Below are positions 7,840 through 16,012 of a DNA stretch of 21,262 nucleotides, piece by piece. Location: assembly GCA_016793305.1 (NCBI GenBank), contig JAEUHU010000140.1, forward strand, positions 1 through 21,262, read 5' to 3'. A model generated the notes under the pieces. The model did no database searches. It saw only the letters and a list, made by a program, of their open reading frames with translations, and was not told where the DNA came from. A program made the position numbers and the translations under genes. Position 1 is the stretch's first letter; each line of letters starts with the position of its first letter. This DNA is from Planctomycetota bacterium (GTDB lineage Bacteria; Planctomycetota; UBA1135; UBA2386).

Positions 7840-10176
7840 TCAGCGCGCGATCAGCCGCAGGTCGACCGGCTGCGTCGCCGTGGCGGCGAACGGGATGCGG
7901 TCCTTCGCCCCGAGCCCCGTGCCGCACCAGGCGATCCCTTCGTAGTCGCCGGGGGCGAGCCAGGCTTCGAACTCGAGCACCTGGGGGTCGCGCGAGGCGG
8001 CCGGGACCGCCCGATGGGCCTGCCACTGCAGTGGCAGACCGGGTGGCTGGAACGCGAGCGACACCGTGCCGCTGACGCCCGGTGGCACGTGCACCCGCAC
8101 CGTGCGGCGCACACCGGCGAGCAACTCGATGTCGCGCTGGATCGCCTGTCCTGCCTGCAGCACGACCTCGAACACAGCGGCGGCGTGGCCGGTCGCTTGT
8201 ACCTGCAGGCGATGCCGGCCGGCCGGCAACGCCGCGAACACGTAGTCGACGCCGTTCCAGTCGGCGACGAAGTCGGCGTCGGCGGCGACGACCCGCACCT
8301 GGGCGTCCTGTACCGGTGCTCCGTCGAACCCGCGGATCGCTCCGCGCAGCGACGCGCCGAGTTCGAGCGCGATCGAACCGAGATCCAGTTCGAGCCCAAG
8401 GCGCACGACCACCCCGTGCCGCACGACGCGGGTGTGGCCCGGGCTGTGGAACTCGAAGTCGAGCGTGCCCGGTGGCAGGTCGGCGAGCACCAGGGTGCCG
8501 TCGGCCAGGCTCGGGAACGTGACCTGTTCGCCGCGTTCGCGGTGCCAGCAGCGGGCTTCGCCGGCGAGGCCGGCACCGAGTGCGGTGACCAGGCGGCCGC
8601 GGCCGCGCGTGAAGGGCACAGGCTCGACGACGAACTGCACGTCGGTCCGGCTGCTGTCGACCGCACGCAGCACCGCATCGGCGAACGCGCGGCTGGGGCG
8701 GCCCTCGGCGAAGGCGCGCAGGTCGACCTGGCGCCCCGCCGGCAGGCTCAGCCGGAACACGCCCATCGCGTCGGTCTCGACGGGCGCGGTCGAGGCCCCC
8801 CGATGGTGGGCCGCGACCCGCCAGTGGGCGAGTGGGCGTCCAGCTGGATCGACCAGCACCCCGACCAGCAGATCCTGGTCGGCCGGAGCCCGCAGCACGG
8901 CGTGCCATGCCGTGCTCTCGCCGACCCGGACTTCGAGCGAGGCCTCGGCGAGCAGCGTCGTGCCGTCCTTGCGCCACTGGGCCTGCACGGGCTCGGTGCC
9001 GGGTGCCACGCCATCGAGCACGAACCGACCCTCGGCGTCGCTGGTCGTCTGCAGCAGCGGGAACGCTCGAGGCGAGCCGACCGACACGATGGCGTTCGCC
9101 AACGGGCGGCCGTCGGCGTCGTGCGTCGTGCCGGCGATGCGGCAACTCGGCGGCAGCACGAGGCGAACCGCCAGGCGCTCGCCGGCGGCCAGCTCGAGCA
9201 GGCCTTGGCCGCGCCCGAGGCCGAGCTTGCGCACCCCAAAACGCAGGGGGCCCGGTGGCAGGTCGCTGGCCGAGAACGAGCCGCGCGCGTCGCTGACGAG
9301 CCGCCGCGGTGGGGCCGGCAGGTCGGCGTCCTTCGGTGTCGGGGCGCGGCTCTGCAGTTCGATCTCGGCGTTCCCGACCGGCTTGCCGAGCGCATCGACG
9401 ACCAGCCCGTGCAGGCTCGCCGTCTGCTCGCCGAGCCGCAGCTGCAGCGTGCGTGTGGCCGGGCCGCCGGTGCTCGCCGGCCGCACCAGGTAGAACGGCG
9501 ACGGGGCATGCCCAGGGTGGCTGGCCCCGAAGCGCCCGCCCTGTTGCAGGCCGACCACGAAGCTGCCGTCCGGCTGGCTCAGGCCGGCGTCCAACACGAC
9601 CGCCGTGTCGCCTTCGCCCCAGGGCAGGACTTGCAGCGTTGCGCCTGCCACGCCGCGGCCTCTGCTGTCGACGACCATGCCGCGCACCACGAGCCTCGGC
9701 ACGACCCGCAGCTCGATCCTGGTCGGGCTGCCGGCGAGCGTGACCATGGCTTCGGCGCCGAGGCTGCAGCGCGCCACTGCCGCCCGGCCGGTGGCGGGCA
9801 CCGGGAAGCGCACCAGGCCGGTCCGGTCGGTGGTGCCCGAGCGCCACGGTTCGTCGTCGACCTGCAGCGCCACGGCGACGAACGGGGCTGCCGTGGGCTG
9901 GTCGCGGCCGTCGAGGCCCTCGCAGCACACCAGCACCTCGACCTCGATGGGGGCGAGTCCGGCCGGGACTTCGGGTTCGGCAGGCGTCCGGAACCCGGCG
10001 TCGGCGGCTCGTTCCCCGGTCGCTGGGCCCGCCGGGGGCGCTCCGTTCGGATCAGCCGAACCGGGCGATGGCAGCGGTGGTTGCGGGACGGCCGGACCTG
10101 AACCCGACAGCAGCGCGACCAGGACTGCGAGCAGCGCAGCCACGGACACCATGCATACGATCGTGGTTCTTCGCAC
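7840..10176 (-). CDS. Exported protein of tandem carboxypeptidase-regulatory-like modules
   Basis: The 778-aa product has a basic N-terminus, a hydrophobic segment (about residues 6-25) acting as signal peptide or anchor, a Pro/Ala-rich linker (about 28-75), and then a series of roughly 85-residue Ig-like modules. Module starts are visible near residues 162, 254, 346, 437, 525 and 605, each with the pattern 'G.V.D..G.P...A.V.V' followed by 'T...G.F.L..LPPG', as in CarboxypepD_reg-like domains. No peptidase catalytic domain is present. Such arrays are common in planctomycetes and usually thought to be structural or adhesive. The start is a GTG (10174-10176) that supplies the basic n-region; an ATG at 10152 would remove it. 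The gene follows the kinase gene on the same strand, separated by a hairpin, so it may have its own promoter. Confidence 0.78.
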   Translation of the reverse strand: MRRTTIVCMVSVAALLAVLVALLSGSGPAVPQPPLPSPGSADPNGAPPAGPATGERAADAGFRTPAEPEVPAGLAPIEVEVLVCCEGLDGRDQPTAAPFVAVALQVDDEPWRSGTTDRTGLVRFPVPATGRAAVARCSLGAEAMVTLAGSPTRIELRVVPRLVVRGMVVDSRGRGVAGATLQVLPWGEGDTAVVLDAGLSQPDGSFVVGLQQGGRFGASHPGHAPSPFYLVRPASTGGPATRTLQLRLGEQTASLHGLVVDALGKPVGNAEIELQSRAPTPKDADLPAPPRRLVSDARGSFSASDLPPGPLRFGVRKLGLGRGQGLLELAAGERLAVRLVLPPSCRIAGTTHDADGRPLANAIVSVGSPRAFPLLQTTSDAEGRFVLDGVAPGTEPVQAQWRKDGTTLLAEASLEVRVGESTAWHAVLRAPADQDLLVGVLVDPAGRPLAHWRVAAHHRGASTAPVETDAMGVFRLSLPAGRQVDLRAFAEGRPSRAFADAVLRAVDSSRTDVQFVVEPVPFTRGRGRLVTALGAGLAGEARCWHRERGEQVTFPSLADGTLVLADLPPGTLDFEFHSPGHTRVVRHGVVVRLGLELDLGSIALELGASLRGAIRGFDGAPVQDAQVRVVAADADFVADWNGVDYVFAALPAGRHRLQVQATGHAAAVFEVVLQAGQAIQRDIELLAGVRRTVRVHVPPGVSGTVSLAFQPPGLPLQWQAHRAVPAASRDPQVLEFEAWLAPGDYEGIAWCGTGLGAKDRIPFAATATQPVDLRLIAR

Positions 10177-10185
10177 CGGAGGAAG

Positions 10186-10221
10186 CCCCTACGTTAAGGT
10201 CCCCCGGTAGTGGTTGTCCAA
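10186..10221 (-). promoter_or_regulatory. Possible promoter of the repeat-protein gene
   Basis: On the minus strand, TTGGAC (10221-10216) is followed by TAACGT (10196-10191) after 19 nt. A second candidate -10, TAGGGG (10191-10186), lies 9 nt from the GTG start. The spacing is longer than usual, so the assignment is tentative. Confidence 0.25.
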
Positions 10222-10281
10222 ACTGCATCCGGCCGGCCGGTTGGCTCCGCTGCCAGGACCGAGCGGTGTGCTGGGATGGAG

Positions 10282-10310
10282 ACCGAGCCGGCGGCGAGCG
10301 CCGGTTCGGT
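10282..10310 (-). terminator. Hairpin abutting the kinase stop codon
   Basis: Two 12-nt arms (10282-10293 and 10299-10310) pair with a single mismatch (A-C on the minus-strand RNA, G-T wobble on the plus) around a 5-nt loop. The arm starts directly after the kinase TGA (10313-10311). No T-run follows in the minus direction. It probably ends kinase transcription or stabilises its 3' end, and partly separates it from the downstream gene. Confidence 0.55.
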
Positions 10311-13300
10311 TCACAGCCGCGGGGCGGTGCCCCACAGGCTCAGGAAACTCTGCCGCAGCCCTCGCTGCGGCAGCTTGGCGGCCACGTTGCGCACCAGCGT
10401 GCGGGCCTCGACGTCGCGGCCTAGCCAGTGCAGGGCCCGCAGCTGCATCGACAGTGGCAGGTTGCTCGCCTCGACCAGTTCGGCGAGCACCTCGCGCACC
10501 GGCCCGGGGTCGCCGCCGGTCAGCGCCCGGGCCAGCAGCAGGTTGGCGCGGATCTCGGGCAGCTCGAGCTCGAGCACCATCGCCTCGAGGCCCTCCTCGC
10601 GGTCGCCGAGTCGGGCCAGGTAGGTGCGCGCCATGGCTTCGCCGAGCCGGTCGTTGCCGGCGCGGGCCAGGCCCACGGCGCGGCGGAACGTCGCGATCGC
10701 TTCGTCGTCGCGGCGCTTCCAGAACAGTCGTTCGCCGAGGAACACCGCCGCGCGCGAGCCGTAGGTCGGCAGCGACAGCCGTTCCGACTCGTCGATCGCG
10801 AGCCGCAGGTCCTGGCCGGCGTCGTCGAGACCGACCATGGCCCGGACCTGGCCTCGGTAGACGTGGAAGCGCAGCCGGGCGCGCAGCAGGTTGCGGCTCG
10901 CAGGCTCCCGTTCGACCTCCTGCAGGGTCAGCAGGGCCCGGCCGTAGAGGTGGTTCAGGGCTTCGACGCGCGCCAGGTCGATCAGCAGGTGGCAGCGCAG
11001 GTCGTCGGCGGCGAGCGGCACGCGGTTGACGGCCGCCTGCAGGTGGCGCAGGCCGTCCTGTGCCTGGCCGCGGTAGAGCAGGATGCGGCCGTGCAGCCCG
11101 TGCGCCTGGGCGGCCAGTGCGTCGGCGGTGTCGCCGGTCCGGTTGGCGAGCTCGTCGTGCAGCGCTTCGAGCAGCGCGATCGCGGACAGCAGCCGGCCGC
11201 AGTCGAGTTCGCCGTTGGCGATGCCGATGCGGGCCGTCGCTGCGGCGTCCTCGTCGTGCAGTTCACGGGCGAGCGCTTCGGCCTGGCGGTAGCTGCGGAT
11301 CGCCGCTTCGTCCTGGCCGTGGTTGGCGCGTGCCTTGGCGGCCAGCAGCAGGAAGCGCAGCTGCCGGCGCTGGTTCGCGCGGTTCGCGGCGACCTGGGCG
11401 AGGTGCACGGCGAGCCGGCCGAGCAGGCGCATCGCGGTGCGGCGCGAGCCGGCGCGCACGCGTTCGTCGAGGCCGTCGAGCAGCGGATCGAGGCAGCCCT
11501 GGTGGTCGAGCGCCATCGACCGATGCATGCCGACCTCGAGGCGCGAGTGGCCGCTCTGCTCGAGCAACGCGGCGGCCGCCATGTGCAGCCGCTGGCGCTC
11601 CTCGGCCGGCAGCTCGCGCAGCAGCGCCTTGCGGAAGTCGCGGTGGCGGAACGACACCTCGCCACCTTGGGCCCGCACGATGCGACCGCGGAACAGCGAC
11701 AGGGTCTCCAGCACCGCCAGCTCGCTGGAACCGACGAGGCCGGCGAGGTCGGCGAGCTCGCAGCGTTCGCCGAGCACCGCCGCCGCCGACAGCACGAGGC
11801 GCTGGGCCTGGTCGAGGCCGGCGACGCGCGTGCGGAAGCGTTCGAGCAGGCCTGGGGCCGGGCGTGGTTCGGCGCCCTCCGCGAGGTCGTGGTAGTCGCC
11901 GGCCCGGCCGCGCAGCGTTCCTTCCTGGACCATGTGGTCGAGCGCCTCGAGCAGGTTGCCCGGCAGGCCGCTCAGCACCTGATGGGCGCTGCGCAGGAAC
12001 TCCTCGACCGGCTCGCCGCTGCGGAACAGCTCGGCGCCAAACCGCAGGAACTCGGCTTCGTCGAGACCGCTCAGCTCGAGCCGCACAGCCCCGACCGAGG
12101 CGGGGGCGTCCGGCCCCTGCGCCAGGAGCACCAGCAGATGGTGCTGCGGGGCCGCCGCGGCGAGCCGCCTCAGCACCATGCGGCCGCTGGTGTCGAGCTC
12201 CTCGGCGTGGTCGACGCGGATCACCAGCACCTGTTTCTTGTGGGCGAGCTGCAGCAGCGCCGACACCAGACGGTTGGCGCGCACCTCGGGCGCTTCGGTG
12301 CTGGTGCCGGCAGCGACCGCGACCAGCGCTTCGGCCGCCCCCTCGTCGAGCTGCAGCAGCGTGCGCGCCGCGGTGCTCGCGCGCTGCAGCGCGTTCGGCG
12401 AGCTCGGTGCGTCGCCACGCAGCAGCCAGTCGAGCACCGAGCTGGCGAACGGTTCGCCGTGGCCGAGTTCGCTGTCCGCTTCGCCGCCGAGGTACAGTGG
12501 GCTGTGGTCCTCGAGCCACTGCTGCATCACTTCGTCGAGCAGGCGGCGGCGGCCCATGCCGTCGGGGCCGACCACCTCGACGACGCGACCGCGGCCACGC
12601 GCCGCACTGGCCATCGCTTCGTCGAGCCGTTGCTGCTCGAGGCGCCGACCGTGGAACGCGGTCTCCGCGGGCCGGCGCATGCGCAACAGACGCCGGCTCG
12701 ACGCCAGCACCGGCAGCTTCGCTTCGTAGCGGCGCCAGTACTCGGAGCGCTCGCCCTGTTCGAGGATGCGCGCCAGCTCGCTGGCGTCGCGCGGGCGCTG
12801 GTCGGGTTCCTTCTGCAGCAGGTCGCACAGCAGCTGGTCGAGGAACGGCGACACGCGCGGCCGCAGGTGCGAGGCCCGCGGCGGCGTCTCGTTCAGGTGG
12901 GCGGCGATCATCGTGTCCGGCGCGGTCGCGTCGGCGAACGGATGGCGGCCGGTGGTGACCTCGAACAGCACGATGCCGAGCGCGTACAGGTCGCTGCGCG
13001 GGCTGGCCGGATCGCCGCGCAGCACTTCGGGGGCGCTGTAGGCGAGGCTGCCGGCGAGGTGCAGGCCAGAGCGGCCGCCCGAGCCGCGAGGGCTGCTCCC
13101 GCCGCGGCCGGCGCGCGCGGTGTCGGACGGGCTGCCCGGCGAAGGATTGCCTGGGGAAGGACGGTCCGAGCCACTGCCCGAGCCGGGGCTGCCGGCAGAA
13201 CCACTTCCGGCAGAACCACCGCCGGCAGAACCACCGCCGCCAGAACCACTGCCGCCCGAGCCGGGGCTGCCGCCCGAACCACTGCCGCGCGTGCCGAACG

Positions 13301-13841
13301 GCTTGGCGAGGCCGAGGTCGACGATCTTCAGTTCGCTCTGCGGCGTCAGGATCAGGTTCTCGGGTTTGACGTCGCGGTGCACGAGGCCGCGGCGGTGCAG
13401 CGCCGACAGGCCCTTCGCCGCATCGGCGCCGAGCCGCCGCGTCAGGTCCTCGACCGGGGCCCCCGAGCGGGCCAGGAAGTCGCGCAGCGTGGTGCCGGCG
13501 ATGTACTCCATCACCAGGTAGCTGGTGGTGACGCCGAGCAGCTCGACGGTCTCGACGCCGTAGATCTCGGCGACGTTCGGATGGTGCAGCGCCTGGCCGA
13601 CCTCGCCCTCGGCGAACAGGCGCGCGTGGGCCTTCTCGTCGTCGAGCAGCTCCGGGCGCAGGAACTTCACCGCGACCTCTTCGCCGGCCGCGAGGTCGCC
13701 GAACGGCACGCGCAGCCGCGCCCGGTAGACCTGGCCCGACGAGCCGCTGCCGAGCTCCTGCAGCAGGTCGAACCGTCCGGCCACGGCCCCGGCTGCAGCC
13801 GGGGGCACGGGGGAGTTCGGGGCTGCGGAGCCGGACGTCAT
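10311..13841 (-). CDS. Ser/Thr protein kinase with ATPase-like and TPR regions
   Basis: This 1176-aa protein starts with a Hanks-type kinase domain (about residues 24-360): Gly loop GSGSSGQVY (31-39), catalytic Lys59, helix-C Glu78, HRD at 155-157 with K159 and N162, DLG at 175-177 in place of DFG, and APE at 270-272. All catalytic residues are kept, so it is probably active. The segment between DLG and APE is about 92 residues instead of the usual 25 or so, because of a Gly/Ser/Pro-rich insert at about 185-259. Next comes an AAA/NB-ARC-like ATPase region (about 395-660) whose Walker A is GPDGMGRRR (425-433) with Arg for the key Lys, and whose Walker B is weak. The rest (about 800-1150) is helical, TPR-like. 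No transmembrane helix is seen, so it is likely cytoplasmic. The layout recalls the kinase-AAA-TPR (PknK-like) regulators, but no DNA-binding domain is visible. Confidence 0.88.
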   Translation of the reverse strand: MTSGSAAPNSPVPPAAAGAVAGRFDLLQELGSGSSGQVYRARLRVPFGDLAAGEEVAVKFLRPELLDDEKAHARLFAEGEVGQALHHPNVAEIYGVETVELLGVTTSYLVMEYIAGTTLRDFLARSGAPVEDLTRRLGADAAKGLSALHRRGLVHRDVKPENLILTPQSELKIVDLGLAKPFGTRGSGSGGSPGSGGSGSGGGGSAGGGSAGSGSAGSPGSGSGSDRPSPGNPSPGSPSDTARAGRGGSSPRGSGGRSGLHLAGSLAYSAPEVLRGDPASPRSDLYALGIVLFEVTTGRHPFADATAPDTMIAAHLNETPPRASHLRPRVSPFLDQLLCDLLQKEPDQRPRDASELARILEQGERSEYWRRYEAKLPVLASSRRLLRMRRPAETAFHGRRLEQQRLDEAMASAARGRGRVVEVVGPDGMGRRRLLDEVMQQWLEDHSPLYLGGEADSELGHGEPFASSVLDWLLRGDAPSSPNALQRASTAARTLLQLDEGAAEALVAVAAGTSTEAPEVRANRLVSALLQLAHKKQVLVIRVDHAEELDTSGRMVLRRLAAAAPQHHLLVLLAQGPDAPASVGAVRLELSGLDEAEFLRFGAELFRSGEPVEEFLRSAHQVLSGLPGNLLEALDHMVQEGTLRGRAGDYHDLAEGAEPRPAPGLLERFRTRVAGLDQAQRLVLSAAAVLGERCELADLAGLVGSSELAVLETLSLFRGRIVRAQGGEVSFRHRDFRKALLRELPAEERQRLHMAAAALLEQSGHSRLEVGMHRSMALDHQGCLDPLLDGLDERVRAGSRRTAMRLLGRLAVHLAQVAANRANQRRQLRFLLLAAKARANHGQDEAAIRSYRQAEALARELHDEDAAATARIGIANGELDCGRLLSAIALLEALHDELANRTGDTADALAAQAHGLHGRILLYRGQAQDGLRHLQAAVNRVPLAADDLRCHLLIDLARVEALNHLYGRALLTLQEVEREPASRNLLRARLRFHVYRGQVRAMVGLDDAGQDLRLAIDESERLSLPTYGSRAAVFLGERLFWKRRDDEAIATFRRAVGLARAGNDRLGEAMARTYLARLGDREEGLEAMVLELELPEIRANLLLARALTGGDPGPVREVLAELVEASNLPLSMQLRALHWLGRDVEARTLVRNVAAKLPQRGLRQSFLSLWGTAPRL
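13192..13284 (-). repeat. 15-bp tandem repeats coding Gly/Ser-rich linker
   Basis: Four near-identical 15-bp units run head to tail at 13192-13206, 13207-13221, 13222-13236 and 13237-13251 (plus-strand consensus CCGGCAGAACCACCG, differing at few positions). Two more diverged units lie at 13252-13266 and 13270-13284, separated by CTG. The period is a multiple of three, so copy-number change would keep the kinase frame and alter only the insert length. Confidence 0.8.
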
Positions 13842-13849
13842 GGGCGAAC

Positions 13850-13878
13850 CTTGTAGCGAGCTGCGGGACCGCTTTCAC
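13850..13878 (-). promoter_or_regulatory. Possible promoter of the kinase gene
   Basis: On the minus strand GTGAAA (13878-13873, four of six matches to TTGACA), a 17-nt spacer and TACAAG (13855-13850) precede the ATG at 13841 by 8 nt. There is no Shine-Dalgarno. It would give a leaderless or nearly leaderless mRNA. Confidence 0.4.
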
Positions 13879-13988
13879 CGCCGCGGCGTAGAGGCATTTC
13901 GGGTCGGTCGCTGGACGCGCTGGTCGCGCGCCCGTGGGTTGCAAGGCCGCGCCGCTTCCTGGACTGTTGCCCGGCACGTCGAGTCCGC

Positions 13989-15428
13989 ATGCCGATCCGC
14001 CTCTACAACTCGCTCACCCGCTCCCTGGTCGAACTGACGCCGCGCACGCCCGGCGTGGTGACGATGTACCACTGCGGGCCGACGGTCTACAGCTCGCCGC
14101 ACATCGGCAACTTCCGCAGCTTCCTGTTCGCCGACGTGCTCCGCCGCTTCGTCGAGGACCAGGGCTACCGCGTGCACCAGGTGATGAACGTCACCGACGT
14201 CGGCCACCTGACGCAGGACGACATCGAGGGCGGCGAGGACAAGATGGAGGCGGCCTCGCGCAAGACCGGCTTGACGGCGTGGGACATCGCCAAGAAGTAC
14301 GAGGCGGAGTTCCACGACTGCCAGCAGAAGCTCTCTGTGCGGCTGCCGCACCACATGCCGCGTGCGACCGAGTACATCGCGCAGATGGGGCGCATCATCG
14401 ACGACCTGCTGCAGAAGGGCGTCGCCTACCAGACCAACGGCAACGTCTACTTCGAGGTCGCGAGGTTCCCGGGCTACGGCAAGCTGTCGGGCAAGGTGCT
14501 CGACGAACTCGAGGCCGGGGCGCGCGTCGCGGTCAACGAGGAGAAGAAGGACCCGCGCGACTTCGCGCTGTGGAAGGTCGATCCCAAGCACCAGATGCAG
14601 TGGGACGCACCGTTCCGCGGCGGCGTGCGCGGCTTCCCGGGCTGGCACATCGAGTGCTCGGCGATGTCGATGGACCTGCTCGGCGAGCAGATCGACGTGC
14701 ACACCGGCGGCGAGGACAACATGTTCCCGCACCACGAGTGCGAGATCGCGCAGACCGAGGCGCACACCGGGAAGCCGTTCGTGAGCATCTGGATGCACGC
14801 GCGGCACCTGCTGGTCGACGGCACCAAGATGAGCAAGAGCCTCGGCAACTTCTTCACGGTCGCCGACGTGCTGGGCAAGGGCTACTCGGGGCTCGAGCTG
14901 CGCTACGCGCTGGTCCGGGTGCAGTACCGGCAAGCGCTGAACTTCACGCTGAAGGGGCTCGACGAGGCGCGGGCGGCGATCGGGCGCGTGCAGCAGTGCC
15001 GGCAGAAGCTGGTGCGTGTGCGCGACGGGCTCGAGCGCGCGGGTGCGGACGATCTGGTGGCGGCGAGCCGGGCGGCGAACGACGCGTTCACCGCGGCGAT
15101 GCAGGACGACCTGAACGTCAGCGGGGCGCTGGCGGCGGTGTTCGACTTCGTCGGCGTCGTCAACAAGGCGGCCGTGTCGGTGGCGGGGGCGAAGGCGGCG
15201 CTGGCCGTGTTCGCGCGCGCTGACGACGTGCTCGGGTGCTTCGGCGGCGAGCCGAAGGCCGACGCGACGGGCGATGCGCCGGCCGAGCTGGTGGCGCTGC
15301 TGGGGGAGCGCAAGGCGGCGAAGCAGCGGAAGGACTTCGCGGCGGCGGACGCGATCCGCGATCGCATCGCGGCGGCGGGCTGGAAGATCGTCGATGCGCC
15401 GACGGGGGCGCGCCTCGAGCGGGCGTGA
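13989..15428 (+). CDS. cysS: Cysteinyl-tRNA synthetase
   Basis: This 479-aa class I synthetase charges tRNA-Cys with cysteine in the cytoplasm. The N-terminal catalytic domain has Y-H-C-G-P-T-V-Y with zinc ligand Cys29 and the HIGH-type motif in the form HIGN (38-41). The other zinc ligands are Cys223 (GWHIECSAMS), His248 and Glu252 (FPHHECEIAQ), equivalent to E. coli Cys209, His234 and Glu238. KMSKS is at 280-284 and is followed by the DALR anticodon-binding region (RYALVRVQYRQALNFTLKG) and a C-terminal helical tail ending in AADAIRDRIAAAGWKIVD, which is typical. Length is normal for the family. It starts at ATG 13989 without a clear Shine-Dalgarno, diverges from the kinase gene across 147 bp, and appears monocistronic. 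Confidence 0.97.
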   Translation: MPIRLYNSLTRSLVELTPRTPGVVTMYHCGPTVYSSPHIGNFRSFLFADVLRRFVEDQGYRVHQVMNVTDVGHLTQDDIEGGEDKMEAASRKTGLTAWDIAKKYEAEFHDCQQKLSVRLPHHMPRATEYIAQMGRIIDDLLQKGVAYQTNGNVYFEVARFPGYGKLSGKVLDELEAGARVAVNEEKKDPRDFALWKVDPKHQMQWDAPFRGGVRGFPGWHIECSAMSMDLLGEQIDVHTGGEDNMFPHHECEIAQTEAHTGKPFVSIWMHARHLLVDGTKMSKSLGNFFTVADVLGKGYSGLELRYALVRVQYRQALNFTLKGLDEARAAIGRVQQCRQKLVRVRDGLERAGADDLVAASRAANDAFTAAMQDDLNVSGALAAVFDFVGVVNKAAVSVAGAKAALAVFARADDVLGCFGGEPKADATGDAPAELVALLGERKAAKQRKDFAAADAIRDRIAAAGWKIVDAPTGARLERA

Positions 15429-15432
15429 TTCA

Positions 15433-15466
15433 CCAGGTCGCCGTCGCGCCGGCCGGGCCTACCTGG
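15433..15466. terminator. Inverted repeat at the cysS/rhodanese convergence
   Basis: CCAGGT (15433-15438) and ACCTGG (15461-15466) form a 6-bp inverted repeat with a 22-nt GC-rich loop, overlapping the rhodanese stop codon. It sits where a shared terminator would be expected between converging genes, but the long loop makes it weak evidence. Confidence 0.25.
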
Positions 15467-15806
15467 CGTTCCGCGCGAGCCGCGCGCGCTTCTGCTCGTT
15501 CCACGCCGCGAGGCCGCCCTCGTACTGCACGACGTTGGTGAAGTCGTCGTCGACCAGCAGCTTCGCGGCCGTAGCACACGCCTCGCAGCCGTTGCCGGCC
15601 GAATAGAGCACGACCCGGCGGCTGCGGCTGCCGGCGTTCTTCTCGGCGACCGCCGCGGCGAACCCGTCGGTGCCGAGCGGCACGTTGCGCGCGCCGGGGA
15701 TGTGGTCGCGCGCGAACGCGACCTGGTCGTGCACGTCGACGAGGAGGAAGCCTTCGGCTCCCTTGCGCAGGGCCTGGAGCTTCTCGGTGGTGATCGTCTT
15801 CTTCAT
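15459..15806 (-). CDS. Rhodanese-like domain protein with atypical active loop
   Basis: This 115-aa protein is a single rhodanese-like domain. Family marks are the [20 protein letters not shown] stretch (about residues 20-39, cf. LIDVR..EF..GHIPGA), the VVLY strand before the active loop and the [13 protein letters not shown] end. The catalytic cysteine expected directly after the VVLY strand is Ser69. The loop reads [14 protein letters not shown], so Cys74 and Cys77 (a CxxC pair) are the only thiols nearby. Sulfurtransferase activity is therefore uncertain; it may be a binding domain or use Cys74. The start at 15806 (MKKTITTEK) is preferred over an in-frame codon at 15851, since a likely -10 lies between them. 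No signal peptide is seen. Confidence 0.82.
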   Translation of the reverse strand: MKKTITTEKLQALRKGAEGFLLVDVHDQVAFARDHIPGARNVPLGTDGFAAAVAEKNAGSRSRRVVLYSAGNGCEACATAAKLLVDDDFTNVVQYEGGLAAWNEQKRARLARNAR

Positions 15807-15815
15807 GATGGACCG

Positions 15816-15842
15816 ACGGTAGGGGCGGGGGCTCCGGACCAA
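15816..15842 (-). promoter_or_regulatory. Possible promoter of the rhodanese gene
   Basis: On the minus strand TTGGTC (15842-15837), a 15-nt spacer and TACCGT (15821-15816) precede the ATG at 15806 by 9 nt. The -10 fits TANNNT; the spacer is short, so the -35 is doubtful. No Shine-Dalgarno is present. Confidence 0.33.
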
Positions 15843-16012
15843 CGTCGCCAACTGTGCGGATTGCCATTGAGTTTGGTCCGCGGCCGAGCCCGCTGCGGCC
15901 TGGGCGGGTCCCGACTACGGCCTTCGCCGGGGCAAGCGGGCGGTGGTGCGGGGTGTTGGAGTCCGGAATCGACTTCGCCCACGGAGGCTGGCGCGTCGAT
16001 GCCTCCTGCACC

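Noticed and set aside
8014..10101. A 695-codon plus-strand frame opposite the repeat-protein gene
   Set aside because: No recognisable domain; the minus-strand frame has a signal sequence and repeated Ig-like modules.
13110..13290. Short regular repeats considered as a CRISPR array or minisatellite outside genes
   Set aside because: The units are contiguous, 15 bp long, lack spacers and lie in frame inside the kinase gene.
10428..13856. A very long plus-strand open frame (over 1100 codons) opposite the kinase gene
   Set aside because: It is rich in Gln, Arg, His and Ala with no recognisable domain, and the minus-strand frame has unmistakable kinase motifs. Long antisense frames are expected at this GC content.
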